Part shown: positions 36,993 to 46,243 of the stretch, in pieces
Position numbering within the stretch: position 1 is the first letter of the stretch
How the letters are laid out: each line of letters opens with the position of its first letter
Assembly: GCA_016936295.1 (NCBI GenBank)
Contig: JAFGYD010000215.1
Coordinates: forward strand, 1-64,000
DNA: 64,000 bases
Source of the DNA: Spirochaetales bacterium
GTDB taxonomy: Bacteria > Spirochaetota > Spirochaetia > DSM-2461
Direction of reading: 5' to 3'
The notes under the pieces: generated by a model
Seen by the model: the letters and a program-made list of their open reading frames with translations, nothing else
Databases searched by the model: none
What the model was told of the DNA's origin: nothing
Program-made: the position numbers and the translations under genes

Positions 36993-37524
36993 CATTTCCT
37001 CCGGTTTGACCAATTGAATTTAAAAGAATCTTGTCTATGTCTATAAAATATTGAATTCTGTCATTTTCGAAAAAACAGTACTGTATTCCCTTTTCTTCGA
37101 ATTGATCTTTATATATTTTAGATAGGGATTTAAAGGCATGAATACTATTTTTTTTTATTTCAGATTTACTTGTAATAGAGAATGATATTAGTTCTCTTGT
37201 AATAGATTCATTGCACTTACTAAAGATTTTTTTTAATAATTCCTGGGTTTTAATAGAGAACTGATCTATCTTGGAGATTATGCAGATCTTTGATAATGAA
37301 TCGATCTCAATTTTAAAAATATCTTCAAGGTATTGATCCAGGTTAAAATTAAGGATTTTCTCCTGTCCATATTCAATTACATCCTTAAGATACTTTGAAT
37401 CTATATCTACATCCATTTTTTTGTTGAAGGAGACACTACTGGAAAACCTGTTTCTATCAACAATAAAATCTTTATATTTATAATGTATAAATAAAAAGTC
37501 CCTATAGACACTATTTGATATCAT
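36973..37524 (-). CDS. Unrecognised protein of chemosensory operon 1
   Basis: The 183-residue protein has no signal peptide, transmembrane segment or motif that I recognise. It has beta-rich ends (YRDFLFIHYKYKDFIVDRN, and YCFFENDRIQYFIDIDKIL) around a helical middle. The pattern of hydrophobic strands and the DIFKIE/ICIISKID stretch faintly recall a CheW-like fold, but this is weak. It lies between cheW (14-bp overlap) and cheB (20-bp overlap), so it is surely translated with them and likely belongs to the signalling complex. Confidence 0.7.
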   Translation of the reverse strand: MISNSVYRDFLFIHYKYKDFIVDRNRFSSSVSFNKKMDVDIDSKYLKDVIEYGQEKILNFNLDQYLEDIFKIEIDSLSKICIISKIDQFSIKTQELLKKIFSKCNESITRELISFSITSKSEIKKNSIHAFKSLSKIYKDQFEEKGIQYCFFENDRIQYFIDIDKILLNSIGQTGGNDEHNNW

Positions 37525-37960
37525 GTTTTATTTTCCTAATAACAGATTCAATTTCCAGAATTGGAATTTCCACCCCTTCTATGGAGATAGAGTTGTTAAA
37601 AAAATCTCCACCTTCGGAGTGGGAAGTTATAGGATGAATTTCTTTTTGATCAATATTAACGATCTTAGAAATTTCAGTTATAATTAAGGCCAATTTATCG
37701 GTTTCATCCCTAATAATAATATATTTCTCGGCTTCTAATCGCTCTTGTTCAAAAAGAACCTTTATATCAACAACAGTGTATGGTTCTCCATGCCTATTAA
37801 TTAGACCACGGATATAACCAGGGATGAAAGGGAGATAGTATACTTTATACCCAATTATTATCTCTCTAACCATATTCCCCGGTAGAGCATAAACCTTTTG
37901 ATCTATATTAAAAATTACAAACTTAACTAACTCAATATTTTCGCTGGTTTTATCACTCAA
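37511..37960 (-). CDS. cheW: CheW adaptor (chemosensory operon 1)
   Basis: This 149-residue SH3-like adaptor contains FVIFNIDQKVYALPGNMV, PFIPGYIRGLINRHGEPYTV and VDIKVLF, the hallmark CheW core that links receptor to CheA. The start is taken as TTG 37960, which overlaps the receptor stop (TTGAGTGA) and follows GGAAGGG. An upstream in-frame Met at 38032 would need a 72-base longer overlap and adds residues unlike CheW. It overlaps the next gene by 14 bp. Confidence 0.92.
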   Translation of the reverse strand: MSDKTSENIELVKFVIFNIDQKVYALPGNMVREIIIGYKVYYLPFIPGYIRGLINRHGEPYTVVDIKVLFEQERLEAEKYIIIRDETDKLALIITEISKIVNIDQKEIHPITSHSEGGDFFNNSISIEGVEIPILEIESVIRKIKHDIK

Positions 37961-39959
37961 GATCTGTCCCTTCCATTTTATTTTCCAATTTATACTTGGA
38001 TAAGATATTTTCAAGCTTTTCAGAAACACCAACTAAAGAATCAGATGCACCTGCTGTCTCTCTAGTTGCCCCTGCAATATTATCAACACCTTCAGATATC
38101 TGTTTAATTGCGATTAATATCTGCTCAAATGTCACAACTTGCTGGTTAATAGATTTTGAAATTTGTTTAGTAGAGTCGCTAGAGGTTTCTGCTGTACTTA
38201 AAATATCTTTAAACATTGAATTTATGTCTTTTGTAAGATTATTACCCTCTTTTATTTTTTCTGTTCCATCTTCTGAGGTTAGAATTAATTGGTCTGAAGA
38301 TTTCTGAATTTCTGTAATTCTCTCTTTTATTTCATTTGTAGAGTGTACCGTACTGTCTGCTAGTCTTCTAATTTCTGTAGCTACAATTTGGAAATTCTTA
38401 CCAGCTTCTCCTGCTGCAGATGCTTCTAGCTCCGCATTAAAAGCAATTATTTTTGTTTGATCTGCAATTCCATTTATCATGTTAACTATATTCCAAATGT
38501 TATCTATCTGCTCACTTAGAAATTTAATACCATTTATTGTAACTTTATTAGCATCATTTATCTCTTCCATTTTAGTAATGCTTTCTGTTACCTTTTCAAA
38601 TCCGCTTTTTACAATTGTTTGAGTATTATCTGCAATATTTGTTATTTCCTGAATTTTTTTCTCAATGGATTTTGAAAGCTGATCTACATCTTCCATTGTG
38701 CTAACAATTTCTTTTACTGCGGCTGCCTGCTGATTAGCTATAGAAGAAGTCTCTTGGGAGGATGAAGATAGATTTTGAATAAGTTCAACAATTTTATCTG
38801 TTATAGCTCTAAGGTTATTTAGAACTTCTTTATATCCACCAATGAAATTATTAAAATCTAATCCCATTATATCAATTTCATCCCTAAAGATTGGGTAGGC
38901 TGTAGATTGATAGGTTGGAGTAAGGTCTCCTTTATTGGAAATTTCAAAAATAGTTTGAAATTTATTTATTTTATTTGAAATCATTTTTCCAATTATTATT
39001 GATAATCCAAGAAATATAATAATTGCTACTATACAACCAATAACAATGAGTAGATTTACAAAATTTAAAGGCTCATACAGTATCGATTTTACAACACCAA
39101 CGCAAACAAGCCAATCAAGTTCTTCTACATAGGAAAAATACATTATTCTCAGTGTTGGTTCTTCTTCTTCTGTGTTTGCCCACAAATATTCCAATCTTCC
39201 ATTTTTTTGTAGCAACATTTTTTTAACAAAATCGTAATTACTTATATTTTCGTTCTCTTTTTCTTTATGGGCAATTAGAGTTCCTGTTCCATCCAGTACA
39301 TAGGAATAGCCTCCAAAAAGTGTTCCTACATTTAGTAATTCCTCTTTAAAATCGTTAATATCTATTAAGCTTTTAAACTCAGATTTATAACTTGCCGGCC
39401 AGATTATTAAATCCCATGGTTCAAAATATGTAATATATCCTACTTTTTTTCTTGGGGCTGTTTCATCGGTATTCTGCCAGTCGTACTCAAAATAACCCTC
39501 TTTGTCTTTTGAATTTAACGATTCCTGAACTTTAGGCCAAAAAGAAGCTCCTGAAACATTAACACCTTCGGATTTAGGATGAACTGCAAGAACACCATTC
39601 CCGGAAACTATTGCTAAATATCCAGTATCTCCAACTTTACCAAATTGTGGATCGAGTACAATTTTTCTAATCTCTTCCATAGCTTGGTCTTTAGTTAATT
39701 CTCCCTGTAAAAACTTGTTATAATAGTGTTCAACAATGTTTTTACCCTTATCACTTGCAGTTTTAAGAGTCTTTTTTGTCGAAACATCGATAATATTAAC
39801 TAGCTCTTGCCTTGCCATTATAGAACCTGATTTAAGATGCTCTTCCTGCAGTGTTAAAATTGTATTTTTAACAACTAATTGAAGAATAAATCCTACTAAT
39901 ACAAAAATTACTAATGATGCTCCTCCAAAAATATAAATCATCTTACTGCTTGTTTTCAT
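37953..39959 (-). CDS. Methyl-accepting chemotaxis protein with double Cache sensor
   Basis: The 668-residue receptor has transmembrane 1 at about residues 9-31, a large periplasmic domain (about 32-300), transmembrane 2 at about 303-326, then HAMP-like and coiled-coil signalling regions. The periplasmic part holds two Cache-type modules (GDTGYLAIVSGNGVLAVHPK and GYSYVLDGTGTLIAHKE), which typically bind small metabolites. The signalling tip is diverged (IIAFNAELEASAAGEAGK, NFQIVATEIRRLADS) but clearly MCP. The C-terminus LENKMEGTDLE carries no CheR pentapeptide. It is the first gene of the operon that ends with the two cyclases, so its ligand probably controls cyclic nucleotide output. Confidence 0.93.
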   Translation of the reverse strand: MKTSSKMIYIFGGASLVIFVLVGFILQLVVKNTILTLQEEHLKSGSIMARQELVNIIDVSTKKTLKTASDKGKNIVEHYYNKFLQGELTKDQAMEEIRKIVLDPQFGKVGDTGYLAIVSGNGVLAVHPKSEGVNVSGASFWPKVQESLNSKDKEGYFEYDWQNTDETAPRKKVGYITYFEPWDLIIWPASYKSEFKSLIDINDFKEELLNVGTLFGGYSYVLDGTGTLIAHKEKENENISNYDFVKKMLLQKNGRLEYLWANTEEEEPTLRIMYFSYVEELDWLVCVGVVKSILYEPLNFVNLLIVIGCIVAIIIFLGLSIIIGKMISNKINKFQTIFEISNKGDLTPTYQSTAYPIFRDEIDIMGLDFNNFIGGYKEVLNNLRAITDKIVELIQNLSSSSQETSSIANQQAAAVKEIVSTMEDVDQLSKSIEKKIQEITNIADNTQTIVKSGFEKVTESITKMEEINDANKVTINGIKFLSEQIDNIWNIVNMINGIADQTKIIAFNAELEASAAGEAGKNFQIVATEIRRLADSTVHSTNEIKERITEIQKSSDQLILTSEDGTEKIKEGNNLTKDINSMFKDILSTAETSSDSTKQISKSINQQVVTFEQILIAIKQISEGVDNIAGATRETAGASDSLVGVSEKLENILSKYKLENKMEGTDLE

Positions 39960-39973
39960 ATGTGCCCCTATAA

Positions 39974-40002
39974 CTATTATTATTTAATTATTGTGTGGTC
40001 AA
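39974..40002 (-). promoter_or_regulatory. Candidate promoter of chemosensory operon 1
   Basis: On the minus strand TTGACC (40002-39997), a 17-bp spacer and TAATAG (39979-39974) precede the receptor gene. An overlapping alternative is TTGACT (40015-40010) with AATAAT 17 bp on. The region is A+T-rich, so this is tentative. Confidence 0.35.
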
Positions 40003-40096
40003 AACTGTAAGTCAATAAATCTTTCCTAATATTATGACTTCTATTGTTGCCCAATAGTTAAAAAATTATTATTATAAAATTATAGAAAATTAAATA

Positions 40097-41311
<1,215 letters not shown>

Positions 41312-41312
41312 T

Positions 41313-42263
41313 ATGGCAAAAAATGATTTAGTTGGTGGATCTTTATGGGATAATTATTCAGATAAAGTATCTGAGAGAATGAATAATCCAAAACATATGG
41401 GTGAACTATCGGAAGCTGAAGCTAAAGAACTTAGTGGGAAATTAATCGTTGCAGATTTTGGTGCAGAATCCTGTGGAGATGCTGTAAGATTATACTGGAT
41501 AGTTGATCCAAAAACCGACATTATTTTAAAGTCAAAATTTAAAAGTTTTGGTTGCGGTACCGCTATTGCTTCAAGTGAAACAATGGCTGAACTATGTTTA
41601 GGAAAAACTGTTGATGAAGCAACTAAAATTACAAACATAGATGTTGAATTTGCCATGAGAGATAACCCTGAAACACCTGCAGTTCCACCACAAAAGATGC
41701 ATTGTAGTGTAATGGCATACGATGTTATTAAACAGGCAGCAGCTAATTATAAGGGTGTTGATTTTTCCACACTTGAGGACCATGAAATAGTTTGTGAGTG
41801 TGCTAGAGTTAGCATGAGTACAATTAAAGATGCCATAAGAATAAATAATTTAACCACTGTTGAAGAGATAACACAGTACACTAAAGCAGGAGCTTTTTGT
41901 AAATCTTGCATTAAGCCTGGTGGTCATGAGAAAAAAGAGTACTATCTCGTTGATATTTTAAGGGATACTTTGGCAGAGATTGCTAAGGAAAAAAATCAAG
42001 AACAAGATTACTCAACTTTAAGTAATTTTAAGAAAACTGTAGCAATAGAAAAGGTTTTTGATGGAGACATAAGACCATTATTAGTTAGTGATGGTGGAAA
42101 TGTTGAAGTAGAGGATATTTATTTTGATCCTGACTATACATTAGTCTCTATTCGATATAAAGGAGCGTGTGCGGGTTGTGCTTCTTCAACAACAGGTACT
42201 CTTCAGTTTATTCAATCAAAACTTCAAGAACTTGATGAATCCATTTCTGTTAGAATGGTATAA
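41313..42263 (+). CDS. nifU: NifU three-domain iron-sulfur scaffold
   Basis: The 316-residue protein has the full NifU layout. Residues 8-150 are the IscU-like scaffold with three Cys (ESCGDAV, FGCGTAIASSE, KMHCSV). Residues about 160-215 are a Bfd-like [2Fe-2S] domain (VCECARVS and FCKSCIKPGG). The C-terminal Nfu domain holds CAGC in GACAGCASSTTG. It builds and hands over Fe-S clusters using sulfur from NifS. Gene order and the IscR-like site suggest control by cluster status. Confidence 0.95.
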   Translation: MAKNDLVGGSLWDNYSDKVSERMNNPKHMGELSEAEAKELSGKLIVADFGAESCGDAVRLYWIVDPKTDIILKSKFKSFGCGTAIASSETMAELCLGKTVDEATKITNIDVEFAMRDNPETPAVPPQKMHCSVMAYDVIKQAAANYKGVDFSTLEDHEIVCECARVSMSTIKDAIRINNLTTVEEITQYTKAGAFCKSCIKPGGHEKKEYYLVDILRDTLAEIAKEKNQEQDYSTLSNFKKTVAIEKVFDGDIRPLLVSDGGNVEVEDIYFDPDYTLVSIRYKGACAGCASSTTGTLQFIQSKLQELDESISVRMV

Positions 42264-42289
42264 AAGAGATTAAACAATCAGTTAAATAA

Positions 42290-42339
42290 AACCTACTATC
42301 ATCTGTAACAGTCATTGCCTGTTATTTTGATTGTAGGTT
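42290..42339. other. Long imperfect hairpin downstream of nifU
   Basis: AACCTAC (42290-42296) pairs with GTAGGTT (42333-42339), ATCA with TGAT, and an inner TAACAG with CTGTTA, leaving a small loop. No T-run follows, so it is not a standard intrinsic terminator. It may end or stabilise the nif transcript. Confidence 0.55.
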
Positions 42340-42553
42340 CATTTCCTTATATCTTGACCATAATTTCCAATTAGAGTTCCAAATGAGTCATTTTTACATT
42401 ATAAACAATATCTCCTATGAAAGAATCTAAGGTATAAAATAATTAATTTCTATAATTTAATGGATACGCCTAGGAAAAATATATTAATAATACTTCTCTT
42501 CCTAAAAAGTCGAATACTTTGGAGTTGTATAAAAAACATAAATGTAAGATTCC

Positions 42554-42591
42554 TGAAATATTACTGAAATTTATTGAAATTTAGTTGAAAT
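42554..42591 (+). repeat. Four phased TGAAAT direct repeats before the 5'-nucleotidase gene
   Basis: TGAAAT occurs at 42554, 42565, 42575 and 42586, with spacings of 11, 10 and 11 bp, so all face the same side of the helix. A possible -10 (TATTAT, 42607) lies 16 bases after the last. Tandem 11-bp direct repeats in place of a -35 are the form of PhoB/PhoP-family activator sites, and the downstream phosphatase fits a phosphate regulon. The match is in layout, not in the E. coli base sequence. Confidence 0.5.
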
Positions 42592-42635
42592 ATCACAGTA
42601 ATGGTTTATTATTAAATTACAAAAAAGGAGAAGTT

Positions 42636-44219
42636 ATGAAATTAAATGGAAAATTTCTAGGAGTTTTAACAGCAGTATTATTACTTGCTGGTTGTATGTC
42701 TGGTCCTATTAAGGAAAAAGGAGTTGAACATGAATTGGTAATTTTACATACAAATGACCATCATGGGCACCCTATTGCTTTCTATGATTATCCAGCTTCA
42801 GATCAGGGGGGACTTCCTGCCAGATCTACTTATGTGAAGTCGGTAAGAGCAGCAAATAGTAATGTTCTTGTTTTAGATGCCGGAGATTTTAATACAGGTA
42901 GACCAGAGTCTAATTTTTTTAAAACAGAGCCGGATATTATTGGATATAACATGATTGGTTATGATGCAGTTACAATGGGTAACCATGAATTTGATAATAA
43001 CTGGGAAATTATGCAACAGCAAATTGCTATGTCGGATTTTCCATGGTTATGTGCAAATGTTAAAAAAGATGGTGAATACATTAATAATGTAAAACCTTAT
43101 ATTATTAAAGAGTATGATGGTTTTAAAGTTGCTATATTAGGTTTAATGACTAGAGAGACTGAATCTACTGGTAACCCTGAATATATTAAAGGTTTAACAT
43201 TTGAAGATGAAGTTAAAGTGGCTAATGAATTAGTTCCAATGTTAAAAAAGCAGGCTGATATTGTCATTGCTTTAGTTCATATGGGTCTTTATGATAACGA
43301 CATGAAAGGTTCCAGAAAAATTGCTGCAAATGTTCCAGGTGTTTCATTAGTAATAGATGGACATTCACATACAATGATTAATGAACCTGTTATGGTAAAT
43401 GGTGTTCCTATTGTACAGGCAAGGCACTGGGGACTATACATGGGTAACGGAACTTTAAAATTCAAAGATGGTGAAGTAACATCTTTTGACTGGAAGTTAG
43501 ACCCTATTAATGTACAGTACAAAGATAAAGATGCTGATGGAAATAGTATCTTTAAATATGTATCTGAAGAGATTGCAAAAGATGAAGCAGTTTTAGCTGA
43601 ATTACAGCCATTTGCAGATAAAGTAGATGACGTTTTAAGTGAAGTTATTGGTAATGCTGCAGATGTATTTTTAAATGATAACACAAGAAAAATGGAAACA
43701 GCTATTGGTGATATTGTAACAGATTCTCAAGAGTGGTTCTTAGAGCAAATGGATATGGATATTGATTTTGCGTTCCAAAATGGTGGTGGTATTAGAGCTA
43801 CTTTAGGTGCTGGAGAAATTCAGAAACAGACTATATATGAAATTCTTCCTTTTGATAACTCTATTGCTTTAGTTACATTAAGTGGTAAAGATGTTATTGC
43901 TTTATTTGATAAAGCTGCTACCAATATCGGTGCTGGTGCAATGGCTCAGGTTTCATCAAGTGTTAAAGTTACATTTAATGCAGAGACAAAAACAGTTGAA
44001 GAGTTATTAATTTACGGTGCACCTGTTGATCCTGCAAAAGATTATAATATTGCAGTAAATTCTTATCTTGCATCTGGTGGAGATGGGTACGATGTTTTTA
44101 ATAACAAAACTAATTACTATGATTCTTCTTTAATGCAAAGGGACGCTTTTATTGATTATATTATCTATTTAGGCGGAGAAATTACTCCAATAACAGATGG
44201 ACGAATTACAATTAAGTAG
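42636..44219 (+). CDS. 5'-nucleotidase/UshA-family lipoprotein
   Basis: The 527-residue protein has a lipoprotein signal (LLLAGC, lipidated Cys at residue 20) and the two-domain nucleotidase structure. The metallophosphatase domain has HTNDHHGHPIAF, DAGDFNTG, GNHEFD and DGHSHT. The C-terminal substrate domain has FQNGGGIRA and SYLASGGDGYDVF. It would release phosphate and nucleosides from external nucleotides at the cell envelope. The start at 42636 follows AAGGAG; an in-frame ATG at 42585 would put 17 extra residues before the signal. Phased upstream repeats suggest phosphate-responsive activation. Confidence 0.94.
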   Translation: MKLNGKFLGVLTAVLLLAGCMSGPIKEKGVEHELVILHTNDHHGHPIAFYDYPASDQGGLPARSTYVKSVRAANSNVLVLDAGDFNTGRPESNFFKTEPDIIGYNMIGYDAVTMGNHEFDNNWEIMQQQIAMSDFPWLCANVKKDGEYINNVKPYIIKEYDGFKVAILGLMTRETESTGNPEYIKGLTFEDEVKVANELVPMLKKQADIVIALVHMGLYDNDMKGSRKIAANVPGVSLVIDGHSHTMINEPVMVNGVPIVQARHWGLYMGNGTLKFKDGEVTSFDWKLDPINVQYKDKDADGNSIFKYVSEEIAKDEAVLAELQPFADKVDDVLSEVIGNAADVFLNDNTRKMETAIGDIVTDSQEWFLEQMDMDIDFAFQNGGGIRATLGAGEIQKQTIYEILPFDNSIALVTLSGKDVIALFDKAATNIGAGAMAQVSSSVKVTFNAETKTVEELLIYGAPVDPAKDYNIAVNSYLASGGDGYDVFNNKTNYYDSSLMQRDAFIDYIIYLGGEITPITDGRITIK

Positions 44220-44233
44220 ACTATAGATAATAT

Positions 44234-44274
44234 ACCCTCTTGAAATAATGGTTCTATTCAGGAGGGTGTTTTCT
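44234..44274 (+). terminator. Terminator after the 5'-nucleotidase gene
   Basis: ACCCTC (44234-44239) and TGAA pair with TTCA and GAGGGT (44262-44267) around a 12-nt loop with one mismatch, followed by GTTTTCT. Confidence 0.75.
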
Positions 44275-44304
44275 AAATAATTATTAAATTAAACGAAGTA
44301 ACGT

Positions 44305-44355
44305 CTACAATTCCCTGCAATTCTAATTCATTTATAGAATTACAGGATATTGTAG
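44305..44355. other. Long imperfect hairpin between convergent genes
   Basis: CTACAAT (44305-44311) pairs with ATTGTAG (44349-44355). Inner CCTG/CAGG and AATTCT/AGAATT extend the stem to about 17 pairs with small bulges. It lies about 20 bases beyond the proS stop and could end the proS transcript, though the T-run is absent. Confidence 0.5.
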
Positions 44356-44375
44356 AAGATTATTTAGACTAGTTT

Positions 44376-46121
44376 CTAAAGTTTACCAGTTACACTTAAT
44401 ACTTCTTCGTGTAGCATTAAGTCAATTTTTTCTTTAAGGAATTTTGTTATTCCTTCTAATTTAAGTGTAGTATTTATCTTTCCACATCTGGTTTTAAATT
44501 CAACTTCTTCAGTCTCTAAAGACTTATCTCCAACAATAATTCTTAGTGGGATTCCAAAAAGGTCAGCATCTTTAAATTTTACACCAGCTCTTTCTTTTGT
44601 TCTATCATCAAATAAAACTTCAATACCTTCATCTATAAATGAGGTATAAAGTTCTTCAGCTTTTTCAGTGTTTTTACTTAAGTTAATTAAATGAACCTGG
44701 TATGGTGAAACAGACATAGGCCAGATTATTCCATTTTCATCGTGGTGCTCTTCTACAATACTTGCAAGAAGACGTCCTACTCCAATTCCGTAAGAACCCA
44801 TAATTACAGGCTTCTCTTTACCATCTATATCATTAAATACTGCACCCACAGATTCTGAATATTTAGTACCCAATTTAAATATGTTACCTACTTCTACACC
44901 TCTGGAGAAAATAAGTTGTTTGCCACAGCAGCTACAAATAGCCCCTTCAACAGCATTAGCTATATCTGTAATAAAATCTGGAGTAAAGTCTCTTCCTAAA
45001 CGTGCCCCAGTTAAGTGATAATTTACTTTATTTGCACCTACTATATAGTTTCTGTTTTTTTGTATTGAATCATCAGCAACTACAACTGCATTTTTTATTC
45101 CAATTGCTGAACCGTAACCGGCAACACAGCCAACCCCTTCAATCTCTTCCACAGCTGCAGGTCTTAAAGCTTTTGCTTTTATAGCATTTTGAATTTTTGT
45201 CTCATTTACTTGAAGGTCACCCCTAATTTGGGCTATTACAAGTTTTTCAAACTCATCTTCACCCTTCTGAAATGTCCCTATATAAAATACAGCCTTTACA
45301 GTATCTGTAGAATTTACACCTAAAAACTTGGATAGATCTTCAATGGATTCAGTTCCCGGAGTTTCAATTTCTTTTAATTCCACTTCGTCCTGAGAAGCTA
45401 AAAATTCTTTTTTAAAAACAGCAACTTCACTGTTTGCTGTATATCCGCAATCACAGGTAACAAGACTATCCTCACCCATGGACGTTAGGTACATAAATTC
45501 ATGTGCCATTTTCCCGCCCATCATTCCTAAATCGGACTGAACCGTAATTACTGGAAGTCCACATCTATTGAACATTTTAAAATAAGCATGGAAATGTTCT
45601 TCGTATTGTTTGTCTAATTGTTCCCAATTTGCAGCAGCAGAGTAACTATCTTTCATGGTAAACTCTCGAACCCTAATTAATCCTGCCCTAGGCCTTGCAT
45701 CATCTCTCCATTTTGTTTGGATTTGATAAATTGTTTGAGGAAGCTGCTTGTAGGATATTATTTCACTTTTGATAAGTGTAGTAGCGATCTCTTCATGGGT
45801 CATGGCGAGAACCATATCCCGACCCCATCTATCGTTAAATTTAGTTAGTTCTTTGTCTATCTCAAAATATCTGTTAGTCTCTTTCCATGTATCAGCAGGG
45901 TGAACAACGGGCATTGTAATCTCTTGCCCTCCTATTCGATCCATTTCTTCCCTAATGATATTTTCAATTTTATTAATTGATCTTTGTGCTATAGGAAGAT
46001 AGCTGTAAATTCCTGCTGCAAGTTGTCTAATAAAACCTGCTCTAACTAGAAATTCAGCACTTGCTGTTTCATCTTTACCTGTTGGTCGTAAAGTTCTCGA
46101 AAAGAGTTGACTCATTCTCAT
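44376..46121 (-). CDS. proS: Prolyl-tRNA synthetase (bacterial type)
   Basis: The 581-residue class II enzyme begins MRMSQLFSRTLRPTGKDETA. It has motif 2 around RDDARPRAGLIRVREFTMKD, the bacterial editing insertion (about residues 225-390), motif 3 in MGSYGIGVGRLLASI and an anticodon-binding C-terminus. The start is placed at 46121; an in-frame ATG at 46205 would add 28 residues unlike ProRS. The spacing to GAGGGG is rather long (11 bases). It charges tRNA-Pro. Confidence 0.96.
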   Translation of the reverse strand: MRMSQLFSRTLRPTGKDETASAEFLVRAGFIRQLAAGIYSYLPIAQRSINKIENIIREEMDRIGGQEITMPVVHPADTWKETNRYFEIDKELTKFNDRWGRDMVLAMTHEEIATTLIKSEIISYKQLPQTIYQIQTKWRDDARPRAGLIRVREFTMKDSYSAAANWEQLDKQYEEHFHAYFKMFNRCGLPVITVQSDLGMMGGKMAHEFMYLTSMGEDSLVTCDCGYTANSEVAVFKKEFLASQDEVELKEIETPGTESIEDLSKFLGVNSTDTVKAVFYIGTFQKGEDEFEKLVIAQIRGDLQVNETKIQNAIKAKALRPAAVEEIEGVGCVAGYGSAIGIKNAVVVADDSIQKNRNYIVGANKVNYHLTGARLGRDFTPDFITDIANAVEGAICSCCGKQLIFSRGVEVGNIFKLGTKYSESVGAVFNDIDGKEKPVIMGSYGIGVGRLLASIVEEHHDENGIIWPMSVSPYQVHLINLSKNTEKAEELYTSFIDEGIEVLFDDRTKERAGVKFKDADLFGIPLRIIVGDKSLETEEVEFKTRCGKINTTLKLEGITKFLKEKIDLMLHEEVLSVTGKL

Positions 46122-46197
46122 AATAGTAATTACCCCTCTTGTTTTTTTACTACACCACTTCCATAAGTTCTGGTAGTAAATATAATGGCTACCATAA

Positions 46198-46225
46198 AGT
46201 ATCATTATAGAGAGGCATTCGTCAA
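46198..46225 (-). promoter_or_regulatory. Candidate promoter of proS
   Basis: TTGACG (46225-46220, minus strand) with a 16-bp spacer and GATACT (46203-46198) lies upstream of the proS start at 46121. A TATAAT also occurs nearby but at the wrong spacing. Confidence 0.35.
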
Positions 46226-46243
46226 TTTTTTATTGATTAAATA

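Larger units (their letters stand above)
42264..42635. other. Longest gene-free stretch: hairpin, phased repeats and the leader of the 5'-nucleotidase gene
   Basis: These 372 bases contain no convincing gene. A 35-codon frame from ATG 42460 lacks a ribosome binding site. The contents are a long imperfect hairpin at 42290-42339, an A+T-rich stretch with TATAAT at 42451-42456, four TGAAAT repeats at 42554-42591, a possible -10 TATTAT at 42607-42612 and AAGGAG before the start at 42636. Confidence 0.6.

Noticed and set aside
42460-42567. Possible 35-residue small protein starting MDTPRKN
   Set aside because: No ribosome binding site, A+T-rich chance-like composition, and it runs into the phased TGAAAT repeats.
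46122-46243. T-box or other tRNA-sensing leader before proS
   Set aside because: The leader is too short and has no T-box core sequence or terminator/antiterminator pair.
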